A stretch of DNA of 64,000 bases from Marinobacterium sp. LSUCC0821 (GCF_012848475.1 NZ_CP051666.1:581501-645500); one strand, 5' to 3'; shown: positions 7,776 through 16,738, counted from the first letter of the stretch. Program-made: numbers and translations. Notes: generated by a model not told the origin, from the letters alone.

Positions 7776-9245
7776 ATGTCTCTAAAGCTTACAGATCAAT
7801 CGTTACTTAAAAATCTCGCGTTTGTTAATGGCGAGTGGATTGCTTCACACTCTGGTAAAACCTTTCCTGTAACTAACCCTGCAACGGGTGAGTTGCTTGC
7901 CGAAGTACCTGACATGGATGAGGTTGATACGCACCGTGCAATTGATGCGGCTGATGCTGCATGGGATGCATGGAAAGCGGTGCCGTGTAAGCAGAAATCG
8001 AATCTTCTTCGTAAATGGTTCGACCTTGTTATGGCAAATCAGGAAGACCTTGCTCGCCTGATGACAGCAGAGCAGGGTAAACCGTTGGCTGAAGCACGTG
8101 GTGAAGTCGCTTACGGCGCTAGCTACATCGAGTGGTTTGCTGAAGAGGCTAAGCGCGTATACGGAGATACTATTCCTGCAGCGACAGGTGATAAGCGTCT
8201 AGTTGTTATCAAGCAGCCAGTTGGTGTTGTAGGTGCTATCACGCCGTGGAACTTCCCGAACGCTATGATCGCGCGCAAAATTGCGCCAGCCCTAGCTGCG
8301 GGTTGTCCTGTTGTTGCGAAACCAGCTGAAGATACTCCGCTATCATCACTTGCACTTGCAGAGTTGGCAGTGCGTGCCGGGATTCCGGCGGGTCTTATCA
8401 ATATCGTGACAAGTTCACGCGCTAATGCGGCAGCAGTGGGTGGTGCGCTCACGGGTTCTGATAAAGTTCGTAAGATCTCTTTCACAGGTTCAACCCAAGT
8501 CGGCAAGATCTTAATGAAGCAGGCTGCCGATACCGTTAAGAAAGTGAGCATGGAACTGGGTGGTAACGCTCCGTTTGTAGTCTTTGATGATGCAGATTTG
8601 GATGCAGCAATCGAAGGTGTGGTTGCATCTAAATACCGCAATACAGGACAGACCTGTGTTTGTGCTAACCGAATCATTGTTCAGTCAGGTGTCTACGAAG
8701 AGTTTCTTCAGAAGCTTGCCGCTCGTGTAGCTGGCTTCAAAGTGGGTAACGGCCTAGAGGTTGATGATGCGGTTCAGGGGCCACTCATCAACGCTGCGGC
8801 AGTGGAGAAGGTAGAGCGTCATGTTCAGGATGCTAAAGAGAAGGGCGCGCGTGTCATTCTTGGTGGTAAAGCACACGCCTTGGGCGGCACCTTCTATGAA
8901 CCAACTATTCTTGCTGATGTGACAACTGAAATGTGTGTTACCTACGAAGAGACCTTTGGTCCAGTAGCACCTATCTACAAGTTCGAAACAGAAGAGGAAG
9001 CGGTTGCGCTAGCAAACGATACAGAGTTTGGACTGGCTGCTTACTTCTACAGCCGCGATATTGGTCGTGTATGGCGTGTTGCTGAAGCGCTGGATGTAGG
9101 TATTGTTGGTATCAACGAAGGCATCATCTCTTCTGAGATGGCACCGTTCGGTGGTGTTAAGCAGAGCGGCCAGGGGCGTGAAGGCTCTAAATACGGTCTG
9201 GATGACTACCTAGAGATTAAATACCTCTGTATGGGTGGGATTTAA
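7776..9245 (+). CDS. gabD: Succinate-semialdehyde dehydrogenase [NAD(P)+]
   Basis: Aldehyde dehydrogenase of the GabD type. N160-region TPWNFPNAM, E260 in SMELGGNAP and C294/C296 in GQTCVCANR are visible; the second Cys is the redox-switch partner common in SSADHs. PFGGVKQSGQGREGSKYG closes the C-terminal part. It oxidises succinate semialdehyde, an HpaI product, to succinate. The start chosen is the ATG at 7776, because AGGGA (7761-7765) is 10 nt away, against 1 nt for the ATG at 7767. Position directly after hpaF argues for a role in this pathway rather than in GABA catabolism. Confidence 0.9.
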   Translation: MSLKLTDQSLLKNLAFVNGEWIASHSGKTFPVTNPATGELLAEVPDMDEVDTHRAIDAADAAWDAWKAVPCKQKSNLLRKWFDLVMANQEDLARLMTAEQGKPLAEARGEVAYGASYIEWFAEEAKRVYGDTIPAATGDKRLVVIKQPVGVVGAITPWNFPNAMIARKIAPALAAGCPVVAKPAEDTPLSSLALAELAVRAGIPAGLINIVTSSRANAAAVGGALTGSDKVRKISFTGSTQVGKILMKQAADTVKKVSMELGGNAPFVVFDDADLDAAIEGVVASKYRNTGQTCVCANRIIVQSGVYEEFLQKLAARVAGFKVGNGLEVDDAVQGPLINAAAVEKVERHVQDAKEKGARVILGGKAHALGGTFYEPTILADVTTEMCVTYEETFGPVAPIYKFETEEEAVALANDTEFGLAAYFYSRDIGRVWRVAEALDVGIVGINEGIISSEMAPFGGVKQSGQGREGSKYGLDDYLEIKYLCMGGI

Positions 9246-9273
9246 CACCCAGTTAGCTCATCTCTTCTGCATA

Positions 9274-9298
9274 TAAAGCCCTCCTAGTGAGGGCTTTA
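9274..9298. terminator. Bidirectional terminator between gabD and MFS gene
   Basis: Perfect 10-bp stem TAAAGCCCTC / GAGGGCTTTA with a 5-nt loop between convergent genes; T-rich sequence follows on the plus strand. Confidence 0.8.
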
Positions 9299-9302
9299 TT
9301 AT

Positions 9303-10568
9303 TTAAGCGCAAGGGACTGCTTGGACCCTCTGCTGAACTGGGCGTTCATCGACTGGCAAATGGATGATCGCTGAGAGTGCGCCTACACCGACGCCTACCC
9401 ACCAAACAAGATCGTAGCTACCGTAAAGGTCATACATCTCGCCACCTAACCATACACCGACAAATCCGCCTAATTGGTGTGAGAAGAATACGATGCCGTA
9501 GAGTGTGCCCATGTAACGTAGGCCATAGATCTGCGCGATAAGACCTGAGGTGAGGGGTACGGTTGCTAACCAAAGTCCACCCATCAGTACTGAGAAGATT
9601 AAAACTGATTCAGGTGTGATGGGTGACATGATAAACGCTGCAGCAACCACCGTTCTTAGCGCATAGATCGTTGCCAACAGATATTTGCGTGAGTGTCTCG
9701 CGCCCAACCAACCAGCAAGGATAGTGCCGCCTATGTTGGCAAATCCTACAAAGGCGATTGCTGCTGCTCCCAACGCGGGGGTGCTAGAGATACCTAAAGA
9801 TTCGACAAAGCTTCCTGGTGTGATGGTGCTACACACCTCAGTAATGAAAGCAGGGAAGTGGGCTGTGATAAAGGCCAGCTGATAGCCACAAGAGAAGAAG
9901 CCGATAAAGATAAAGATAAAGTTCTTATCTTTGATCGCGCTTTTAACCACAGAGCCAAGGCTCTCCGATTTATTTGTTACCGGTGCTGGTTTATCTGCTT
10001 TGATAAATGGCAGAAATGCGATGCTGAATAGAATGATCGCTGCAAGAATCATGAAGACATCCTGCCATGGGAAGTGGTTTAGCAGTGCCTGAGTTAATGG
10101 TGGCCCTACTACCTGGCCAGCAGAGCCTGCTGCAGTCGCTATGCCTAGTGCCATTGAACGATGCTTCTCTGCTGTTGCGCGGCCAACAATAGCTAGAATA
10201 ACGCCAAAGCCGGTACCGGCAATACCGAACCCTACAATGATCTCTAGCAGTTGGTGTTGGCCTGGTGTGATTGCGAACGAAGAGATCGCAAGGCCAGCAG
10301 CGTAGCAGATAGCACCCAATACAATGGCGCGTCGATCCCCAAACTTCTCTGCAAGGGCACTAAATAACGGTTGGCCAAAGCCCCATGCGAGGTTTTGAAT
10401 TGCAATGGCTAAAGAGAAGTCGGCACGTAGCCAGTTGAAATCATTTGCAATCGGAATCTGAAATAGGCCAAAGGATGCGCGAATGGAAAATCCTAAAAGC
10501 AGAATGATGCTGCCTGCAATGAGGACTGGGGTAAAAAGCCGAGAGTCTAGGGTGTTGGAGGTGTTCAT
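9303..10568 (-). CDS. MFS transporter (12-TM, MCT/OFA-like)
   Basis: 421-residue polytopic membrane protein with about 12 hydrophobic segments, a central cytoplasmic loop after residue 200 (KADKPAPVTNKSES) and an MFS loop 2-3 motif, GDRRAIVLG. The IRASFGLFQIPIANDFNWLRADFS opening resembles monocarboxylate/oxalate-formate type carriers. The substrate cannot be read from sequence. Lying between the hpa genes and the LysR gene, it may import an aromatic or other carboxylate for the pathway, but it has its own orientation and no direct operon link to hpa. Confidence 0.8.
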   Translation of the reverse strand: MNTSNTLDSRLFTPVLIAGSIILLLGFSIRASFGLFQIPIANDFNWLRADFSLAIAIQNLAWGFGQPLFSALAEKFGDRRAIVLGAICYAAGLAISSFAITPGQHQLLEIIVGFGIAGTGFGVILAIVGRATAEKHRSMALGIATAAGSAGQVVGPPLTQALLNHFPWQDVFMILAAIILFSIAFLPFIKADKPAPVTNKSESLGSVVKSAIKDKNFIFIFIGFFSCGYQLAFITAHFPAFITEVCSTITPGSFVESLGISSTPALGAAAIAFVGFANIGGTILAGWLGARHSRKYLLATIYALRTVVAAAFIMSPITPESVLIFSVLMGGLWLATVPLTSGLIAQIYGLRYMGTLYGIVFFSHQLGGFVGVWLGGEMYDLYGSYDLVWWVGVGVGALSAIIHLPVDERPVQQRVQAVPCA

Positions 10569-10630
10569 TGATTTAGCTCTAAAATTTGATACTGCGATAC
10601 TACGCTACGGATTGTTCTAAACAAACAGGT

Positions 10631-11545
10631 TTAGCTTTCAACAGATGCAACGACCTCTTTAAAAATCTCCTGTAGTTGTAGATGCATAGGGTGATCGGCC
10701 ATCTCTTCTCGTGCCCACAGGAAGATATCTCGCGCTTGGCTAAGGCTGCGGTTAAGCTCCAAGGGTTTGAGTTGGTAATGCTGTTTCACAAGTTGCATTG
10801 GAAGGTGGGGGAGGACAGATAGATGCAGTCCTGCTTTTAGCCCCTCCAATAGAAGATACCCTTCGTTCCTATACACAACTTGGGTACGTATCTTAGAAAC
10901 ACCCTCCTCAGCGAGTAGGTCCATCACTTCACGTTCAAAGGGGGAGCCGTGACCAAGGCTGAGCCAACGTGCTGTGGCTAGGTCGTTAACCTCTAATGGT
11001 CTGTTGAGGTTAGCCAGAGGGTGTGTCGTACTGCAGTAGATGCCGATTGAGTCATCAGCCACCTTAGTACGAACACAGCCAGGAATCTGACGATTGGTTG
11101 CGGATGGAGCTAGGGCGAAGTCGAGCTCGTTATCAATTAACTCATCAATCACTTTAGTCGGCCTTGAGACCTCTATAGATAGTGAGATATTTGGATTAGC
11201 AGCTAGGAGTCTATTTTGAACTTCGGGCATTACAGTTGCAGCCAGAAGTGGACCCACACCAATACGCAGCTCTTTATCCAAACCTATACGATGTCTAGAT
11301 GCGATGGAGGTAGCTGCCTCGACGTTGCGCTGTATGGCGCGACCTTCACGCGCCAGTGCTTCACCAACAGGTGTGCCTTTCACGCCATAGCGGCTGCGGC
11401 TAAACAGTGTTGTGCCGGCCTGCATCTCAAGTGTAGACATAACACGTGTGAGAGTTGGCTGAGTAACTGCTAGGTGTTTAGCTGCCTCTGTGAGCGAGCC
11501 TTTTTCTAGCACGACTGAAAGGTAGAAGAGATGTTTAGGATCCAT
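10631..11545 (-). CDS. LysR-family transcriptional regulator
   Basis: 304-residue LTTR. The N-terminal winged helix is clear: HLFYLSVVLEKGSLTEAAKHLAVTQPTLTRVMSTLEMQAGTTLFSR, followed by the two-lobed effector domain (LRIGVGPLLAATVMP...). The gene is divergent from the TAXI-TRAP/sulfatase operon, with the start codons about 100 nt apart, the usual arrangement for an LTTR and its target. The effector is unknown; the target operon suggests an organosulfate or a derived acid. The MFS gene 62 nt downstream is co-directional and may be co-transcribed. Confidence 0.88.
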   Translation of the reverse strand: MDPKHLFYLSVVLEKGSLTEAAKHLAVTQPTLTRVMSTLEMQAGTTLFSRSRYGVKGTPVGEALAREGRAIQRNVEAATSIASRHRIGLDKELRIGVGPLLAATVMPEVQNRLLAANPNISLSIEVSRPTKVIDELIDNELDFALAPSATNRQIPGCVRTKVADDSIGIYCSTTHPLANLNRPLEVNDLATARWLSLGHGSPFEREVMDLLAEEGVSKIRTQVVYRNEGYLLLEGLKAGLHLSVLPHLPMQLVKQHYQLKPLELNRSLSQARDIFLWAREEMADHPMHLQLQEIFKEVVASVES

Positions 11546-11585
11546 ACATTTTTTTTAATTTGGAAGATTAAAATGTAATTTTACA
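11545..11585. promoter_or_regulatory. Candidate LysR operator region
   Basis: TACATTTT (11545-11552) and AAAATGTA (11570-11577) form a perfect 8-bp inverted repeat with a 17-nt spacer; it overlaps the LysR start codon. A second short dyad, TGTAATTTTACA (11574-11585), fits the T-N11-A form of LTTR sites. The location between the divergent LysR gene and its likely target operon supports regulation of both. Which dyad is bound is not known. Confidence 0.4.
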
Positions 11586-11647
11586 CATTTTACCTCGTCG
11601 CGATAGACTTGCTTCACTCGAAAAAAATAACTATCGGAGTTAAAGCA

Positions 11648-12625
11648 ATGTTCAAAAAGGCACTTGGTAAAACAATTCTAGCTGCAAGCATCGGTCTTTC
11701 AGCTATGTCAGCACAGGCTGTAGATATCAGCATGGAAGCAGCTACAGCACAGTCTGTTGTAGGTCTAATGCCTCAGACCATGGCATCATACCTTTCTAAG
11801 GCTGATGTCAATGTACAGTTGGCGATGGGTCAGACTCTGACTAAATCACTTCTAAAAATTGCTAACGGATCTCTAGACTCTTCTGTGATTCCGCCAGGCG
11901 CATACCTTGCACTTAAAGCAGGTAAGGGACCTTACGCGAAGATGGGTGCTGAGAAGGGCGCTGAGATGGCAAGCTCTGTTCGTGCTCTTTACGGTTTCCC
12001 AGGCTCAACTTACCATGCGATCACTTGGGCTGATAACGGCATCAATGAGTGGAAAGACGCTGCCGGTAAGCGTGTTTACATTGGTCCACCAGCAGGTGCA
12101 GCTAACGCACAGATCACATCTCTTGCGGCTGCAGGTGGCCTAGAGAAAGATACCTATGAAGGTATTAAAGCGCCTTGGGGTGCGGCAGCGCAGGCTTTCC
12201 AGGATGGTCAGTTTGACGTTTACGTGGGTTCTTTCCCAGTAGGTTCTCAGGTTGTTGCTGAGCTAAGCCTTAAGCGTCCAATCCGTATTCTAGGAATCCC
12301 AGAAGGTACTCTGCCTAAGAAAGGTCTAGGTATGGAGCCTGCTAATATTCCTGCTGGCACCTACCCAGATCAGGCGAATACTTCTGATTCAAGCTCATTC
12401 CTGACTCTTATGTTCATGGGTGTAAATGCATCGATGTCTGATGACCTTGCTTACACTATGACCAAGGTTTACATGGAGACACGTGAGCAGATGGGTAAAG
12501 ACAACCGTCTTCTTAACCACCTATCTAAGTACAGCCCATTCGTAGGTGTAACAGCACCACTTCATCCAGGTGCTATCAAGTACTTCGAAGAGAATGGCTT
12601 CACTGTTCCAGCAGATCTTAAGTAA
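11648..12625 (+). CDS. TAXI-family TRAP transporter solute-binding protein
   Basis: Periplasmic binding protein of 325 residues with a Sec signal peptide (MFKKALGKTILAASIGLSAMSAQA, cleavage near A24). The mature part has the TAXI-type pattern: ISMEAATAQSVVGLMPQTMA, NGSLDSSVIPPGAY, KRVYIGPPAGAANAQ and DVYVGSFPVGSQVV. The start is the ATG at 11648, with CGGAG 8 nt upstream; a longer frame from 11609 would mask the signal peptide. It heads an operon with the fused permease, a sulfatase and a TauE/SafE protein, so the ligand may be a sulfated compound. Few TAXI ligands are known, so this is inference. Confidence 0.88.
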   Translation: MFKKALGKTILAASIGLSAMSAQAVDISMEAATAQSVVGLMPQTMASYLSKADVNVQLAMGQTLTKSLLKIANGSLDSSVIPPGAYLALKAGKGPYAKMGAEKGAEMASSVRALYGFPGSTYHAITWADNGINEWKDAAGKRVYIGPPAGAANAQITSLAAAGGLEKDTYEGIKAPWGAAAQAFQDGQFDVYVGSFPVGSQVVAELSLKRPIRILGIPEGTLPKKGLGMEPANIPAGTYPDQANTSDSSSFLTLMFMGVNASMSDDLAYTMTKVYMETREQMGKDNRLLNHLSKYSPFVGVTAPLHPGAIKYFEENGFTVPADLK

Positions 12626-12645
12626 CTTCCTATAAGTTATTAATC

Positions 12646-12670
12646 GCAGGGCTGGCTAGGCTGGCCCTGC
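12646..12670 (+). other. Intercistronic hairpin between TRAP binding protein and permease
   Basis: GCAGGGC (12646-12652) and GCCCTGC (12664-12670) form a 7-bp GC stem, with no T-run after it. Such stems after binding-protein genes commonly protect the upstream mRNA or partly terminate transcription, giving more binding protein than permease. Confidence 0.55.
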
Positions 12671-12692
12671 ATACTCAAATCGAGTTCAAATT

Positions 12693-14630
12693 ATGAATAC
12701 TTCTCTCGCAGCTACTATGCAGAAGTGGATCGCTTTTGCTCTGGGTATGGTTGTAGCCTTCTATGGCTTGGCTAACGTCCTACCAGCGATTGGTGACTTC
12801 CGTCTTGGACCCTTCCCAATGCACTGGTTCCGCCCAACCTTCTTTGCACTATGTGTCGCATTGGTATTGGTTGATATGTCTAATTCAAGTAAGAAAACAC
12901 CTTGGTGGGTGCTTCTGATTGGATTGGCTGCTACTGCAGGCCTGTTCTGGGGTAGCTACGAGTTCTATTTCGTCGCGCGTGATATCGATGACGCGATGTT
13001 CCTGTTTGGTACCTACGAGATGTGGGTTGCCGTTTGTGCTTCAGCAGGTGCGCTATTTTTCTGTTGGCGCATCTGGGGTATGCCGGTTGCAATACTAGGT
13101 GTCATCGGTGTTGCTTACATGTGGACTGGTCACCTGTGGCCTGGACCGCTTCGCACTGTAAACAGCGGTGTTGAAGAGATGTTGGCGCAGAACCTTCTCT
13201 TCAGTCTTGATACGGGCATGATGGGTTCTACCTTCTCGATTGTTATCACTACTGTATTCCCATTCATCATTCTTGGGGCCGTGCTTGAGGGTGTAGGTGC
13301 TGGAGAGTCGATGATTCGTATCGCGTTTTACTGGATGCGTCGTACCGCAGGTGGCCCAGCATATGCAGCTGTTATGTCGTCTGGTCTATTCGGTACTGTA
13401 TCAGGCAGTGCGGTTGCCAACGTTGTAGGCACCGGTGTCGTAACTATTCCAATGATTATGCGTCGCGGCTTTTCGAAAAGCTTTGCTGGTGCAGTAGAGG
13501 CTTCTGCTTCGTCGGGTGGCCAGATCATGCCACCTATTATGGGTGCAGCTGCACTTGTGATGGCAGATTTTGCTGGGGTTGGCTACCTGACCATCATTAT
13601 CGCAGTGCTTGTGCCTGCGATCGCTTACTACATCAGCGTTTGTACGATGATCTACTTTGAGACTAAGCGTCTTGGTATTAAGCCTAATGAAGAAGATATC
13701 GCTAACACGCCAGTACCTAATAAGCAGGACTACCTAAACCTAGTTATGATCTTTGGACCACTGGCGGTCATTGTAGTACTGCTGATTCAAGGTATGTCTC
13801 CGTCAGGTGCTTCGATTACAGCGCTGGCACTATTGTTCCCTCTAAGCTTTATCAACCCAGAGGTTCGTAAACAGCCTGCTCGTTTGATTAAGTGTCTATC
13901 GGAAGGTGGTTCTACCTTTGCAGGTCTTCTAATGGCGATTGCAGCGGTATCGATTGTTATCTCGGCATTGTCAGCTACGGGGGTGCCGGTGAAATTTGGT
14001 GTCCTTCTCAACTCTGTTGTTACTGACTCACTAATGATTTCACTGCTTGTTGCTGCAGTAGGTTGTGTGATCTTGGGTATGGGTATGCCGACGCTACCGG
14101 CTTATGTCACTGTGGCGACTATCGCGATTCCAGCAATGCAGATGCTTGGTCTAGATACGCTTACAGCACATATGTTCGTATTTATGATTGCGGTAGGTTC
14201 TGCAATTACACCGCCAGTTGCGATTGCTGCTTATGCTGCTGCAACCATATCTGGTGGCGGGCCTATAAAGACATCTGTTGACGCGTCACGTATCGGTATC
14301 ATGATCTTCTTGATCCCATTCATGTTCGCTTACAACCCACTGATGCTGAGTGTTGACCAGGAGAGCGTTCAGTTCGCTTGGCTGCCATGGGCATGGTTGA
14401 TGCTGAAATTGTTGATCAGTATTCCTGTACTTTCGAGTGCGTTGATTGGTTTTGATAACTCGAAACTGAATATCTTTGAAATTGCGTTACGTATTGCATG
14501 TGTAGTGTTGATGTTTGTACCAGAGGGTTACTGGGATCTGGTAGGCCTTGGTGGTGCGCTGCTTATTATCCTTGCACACCGTCGCATGCTTGGTTTTAAC
14601 AGTCTTATTAAAGAGGGTGGTGCACTATGA
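12693..14630 (+). CDS. TRAP transporter permease, DctQ-DctM fusion (4TM/12TM)
   Basis: 645-residue inner-membrane protein. The first about 150 residues contain four hydrophobic segments (small-subunit-like), followed by the large DctM-type domain with VFPFIILGAVLEGVGAGESMI, GGPAYAAVMSSGLFGTVSGSAVANVVGTG, SSGGQIMPPIMGAAALVMA and LGMGMPTLPAYV. The fused layout is typical of permeases that pair with TAXI binding proteins. It should be a sodium-driven secondary transporter. It lies 67 nt after the binding-protein gene and overlaps the sulfatase start by 4 nt (ATGA). Confidence 0.92.
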   Translation: MNTSLAATMQKWIAFALGMVVAFYGLANVLPAIGDFRLGPFPMHWFRPTFFALCVALVLVDMSNSSKKTPWWVLLIGLAATAGLFWGSYEFYFVARDIDDAMFLFGTYEMWVAVCASAGALFFCWRIWGMPVAILGVIGVAYMWTGHLWPGPLRTVNSGVEEMLAQNLLFSLDTGMMGSTFSIVITTVFPFIILGAVLEGVGAGESMIRIAFYWMRRTAGGPAYAAVMSSGLFGTVSGSAVANVVGTGVVTIPMIMRRGFSKSFAGAVEASASSGGQIMPPIMGAAALVMADFAGVGYLTIIIAVLVPAIAYYISVCTMIYFETKRLGIKPNEEDIANTPVPNKQDYLNLVMIFGPLAVIVVLLIQGMSPSGASITALALLFPLSFINPEVRKQPARLIKCLSEGGSTFAGLLMAIAAVSIVISALSATGVPVKFGVLLNSVVTDSLMISLLVAAVGCVILGMGMPTLPAYVTVATIAIPAMQMLGLDTLTAHMFVFMIAVGSAITPPVAIAAYAAATISGGGPIKTSVDASRIGIMIFLIPFMFAYNPLMLSVDQESVQFAWLPWAWLMLKLLISIPVLSSALIGFDNSKLNIFEIALRIACVVLMFVPEGYWDLVGLGGALLIILAHRRMLGFNSLIKEGGAL

Positions 14631-15943
14631 CCAATATTATCTACATCGTTGCCGATGATCTTGGATACGCAGATCTAGGCTGTTACGGCGGTCGTGAAGC
14701 ACAGTTTGGCCAGATATCTCCAAATATCGATCGCTTAGCTGCAGAAGGGATGATGTTTACAGAGGGTTACTCAAACTCTCCGGTATGTTCACCAACGCGT
14801 TTTGCCCTGATGACCATGGCGTACCAGTACCGCTTGCGTGGTGCCCTTGAAGAGCCTATTAATAGCCGTTCAAAGGGTGACCCTAAGCTTGGCTTACCTC
14901 CTGAGATTCCAACGCTGCCGTCACAACTAAAGAAAGCAGGCTACTACACAGGTCTTATTGGTAAGTGGCACCTAGGTTACCCGCCTCACTTCGGTCCGCG
15001 CGCTTCAGGTTATGAAGAGTTTTACGGCATCATGGCTGGCGGAGTGGATTACTTTAGCCATGTCAGCGGTAAGGGTGATCATGACCTCTTCATCAACGAA
15101 GATGAGCACCATGAGATTGGTTATCTAACGGACCTTTTATCTGAGCGTGCAGTCGATTTTGTACATCGTCGTGCGGAAGGTGCTAAGTCAGGTAAACCAT
15201 TCTTCCTCAGCCTTCACTACACTGCACCACACTGGCCGTGGGAGACGCGTGATGATGAGGAGATCTCTAAGAACATCACAAATCTATTCCACCTTGATGG
15301 CGGTAATATCCATACCTACCAGCGTATGATTCATCACATGGACGAGGGTATCGGTAACATTATGGCTGCGCTTGAAGAGCATGGTTTAACTGAAGATACC
15401 TTGATCGTATTCACCAGTGATAATGGTGGAGAGCGCTTCTCCGATAACTGGCCATTAGTCGGTGGTAAGATGGACCTCACAGAAGGCGGTATTCGAGTGC
15501 CTTGGGTTGCGCGTTGGCCTAAAGCGATTAAAGCGGGTCAAAAATCAACACAGCACTGTATGACGATGGATTGGTCGTACACCATGCTGAAAGTTGGTGG
15601 TGGTGAAGCCGATCCAAGCTACGCAACAGATGGTGTTGACCTAACGCCTGTATTAACAGGTGAGGTTGAAGAGTTTAAACGTCCGCTATTCTGGCGTATG
15701 AACCACCGCAGCCAGCGCGCATATCGTATGGGTGAGTGGAAGTACCTCAAAGTTGATGAGCACGAATACCTATTCAACGTCGTGAATGATGCGCGTGAGC
15801 GCGCCAACCATGCGAAAAACGATCCAGATCGTTTAGCTGAAATGCGTCAGGCTTGGTTAGATTGGAATGACAGTATTCCACCTATACCAGATGATGCTAC
15901 AGTGAGCCTAGGCTATGGCCGGGCTGACATGCCGCAGCGCTAA
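14627..15943 (+). CDS. Cytoplasmic sulfatase, formylglycine type (arylsulfatase-like)
   Basis: 438-residue sulfatase-family enzyme. The maturation motif CSPTR (C54-R58) should supply formylglycine. Other active-site elements are D10-D11 (IVADDLG), K113 and H115 (GKWHLG), H202 (YTAPHWPW) and D265-N266 (TSDNGGE). There is no signal peptide, so it probably acts in the cytoplasm on an imported sulfate ester. It overlaps the TRAP permease by 4 nt and precedes a TauE/SafE gene by 18 nt, which ties import, desulfation and anion export together. No formylglycine-generating enzyme is encoded in the window. Substrate unknown; aryl sulfate is one option. Confidence 0.9.
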   Translation: MTNIIYIVADDLGYADLGCYGGREAQFGQISPNIDRLAAEGMMFTEGYSNSPVCSPTRFALMTMAYQYRLRGALEEPINSRSKGDPKLGLPPEIPTLPSQLKKAGYYTGLIGKWHLGYPPHFGPRASGYEEFYGIMAGGVDYFSHVSGKGDHDLFINEDEHHEIGYLTDLLSERAVDFVHRRAEGAKSGKPFFLSLHYTAPHWPWETRDDEEISKNITNLFHLDGGNIHTYQRMIHHMDEGIGNIMAALEEHGLTEDTLIVFTSDNGGERFSDNWPLVGGKMDLTEGGIRVPWVARWPKAIKAGQKSTQHCMTMDWSYTMLKVGGGEADPSYATDGVDLTPVLTGEVEEFKRPLFWRMNHRSQRAYRMGEWKYLKVDEHEYLFNVVNDARERANHAKNDPDRLAEMRQAWLDWNDSIPPIPDDATVSLGYGRADMPQR

Positions 15944-15961
15944 AAGTTAGCTGAGATTGGT

Positions 15962-16738
15962 ATGGAATTTTCATCGTTGTTGTCGATAGATATAGCCGGC
16001 GTTGTTGCCGGCTTTGTCTTCTCGATGCTGATATTTATGTCTGGTGTTGGGGCTGGGGTACTGGTTGTCCCGTCGCTCATCGTTCTTTTCGGAATGGACC
16101 CAACCCTTGCCGTTGCCACAGGTTCCTTTTACGCTTTTTTAGCTAAAATTCTTATGACAGCTGGTCATGCCAAGCAGGGTGGTGTTAACTGGGGAGTAGG
16201 TCGTAAGTTCCTCTATCTCTGTGTACCAATTACCATTGTTTGTGCACTTAGTCTGACATTAATTACAGACCCAGCAGTCAGAAAAGAGGTCGATTTCTAC
16301 CTCATGCTAGCCGTGCTTCTAGCTGGTATCTTATCAGTCGCTTCGATGTTCACTAAAGCGATTAGGGACTCTTTGAGTAAGTTGGGATTAACGACTCTTA
16401 GTGGTATCACAGGCTTACTCATGGGCTTTACTGGTGTCGGTGGCGGTGTACTTGTGGTGCCGGCATTGGCGTCTTCTGGTGGACTTTCCATTAAGTCAGC
16501 CGTTGCGACTTCAATACCTGTGGGGCTTATTCTCTCTTTGGCGGTCTCTTTAACCCTAGGTAGCCGTGGTTTTATGGACTACTCTATGGTGGCTTCTCTT
16601 ATGGTAGGTTGTTTATTGGCCATGCCGATCGCACTAAAGGTCTTTAAGCTGCTCTCTGAGAGTGCAATTAAAAATATCACCGTTATTTTTATCTCCTTAG
16701 CTCTACTAGGGCTTGTTAAAGAGTTAGTTATTCACTGA
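15962..16738 (+). CDS. TauE/SafE-family membrane protein (putative sulfite/organosulfur anion exporter)
   Basis: 258-residue protein with about eight hydrophobic segments and two repeated signatures, MSGVGAGVLVVPSLIVLFGMDPTLAVATGSFYAF and MGFTGVGGGVLVVPALASSGGLSIKSAVATSI, the internal duplication typical of TauE/SafE. Members are linked to export of sulfite, sulfoacetate or related anions, though many are uncharacterised. As the last gene of the TRAP-sulfatase operon it could remove sulfur oxyanion released in the cytosol. A second, unrelated copy occurs at 42.4 kb. Confidence 0.85.
   Translation: MEFSSLLSIDIAGVVAGFVFSMLIFMSGVGAGVLVVPSLIVLFGMDPTLAVATGSFYAFLAKILMTAGHAKQGGVNWGVGRKFLYLCVPITIVCALSLTLITDPAVRKEVDFYLMLAVLLAGILSVASMFTKAIRDSLSKLGLTTLSGITGLLMGFTGVGGGVLVVPALASSGGLSIKSAVATSIPVGLILSLAVSLTLGSRGFMDYSMVASLMVGCLLAMPIALKVFKLLSESAIKNITVIFISLALLGLVKELVIH

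Noticed and set aside
8123-8677. A 184-codon leftward frame inside gabD
   Set aside because: It is fully antisense to a gene with clear catalytic residues, and its composition mirrors that gene. No ribosome site or domain was seen.
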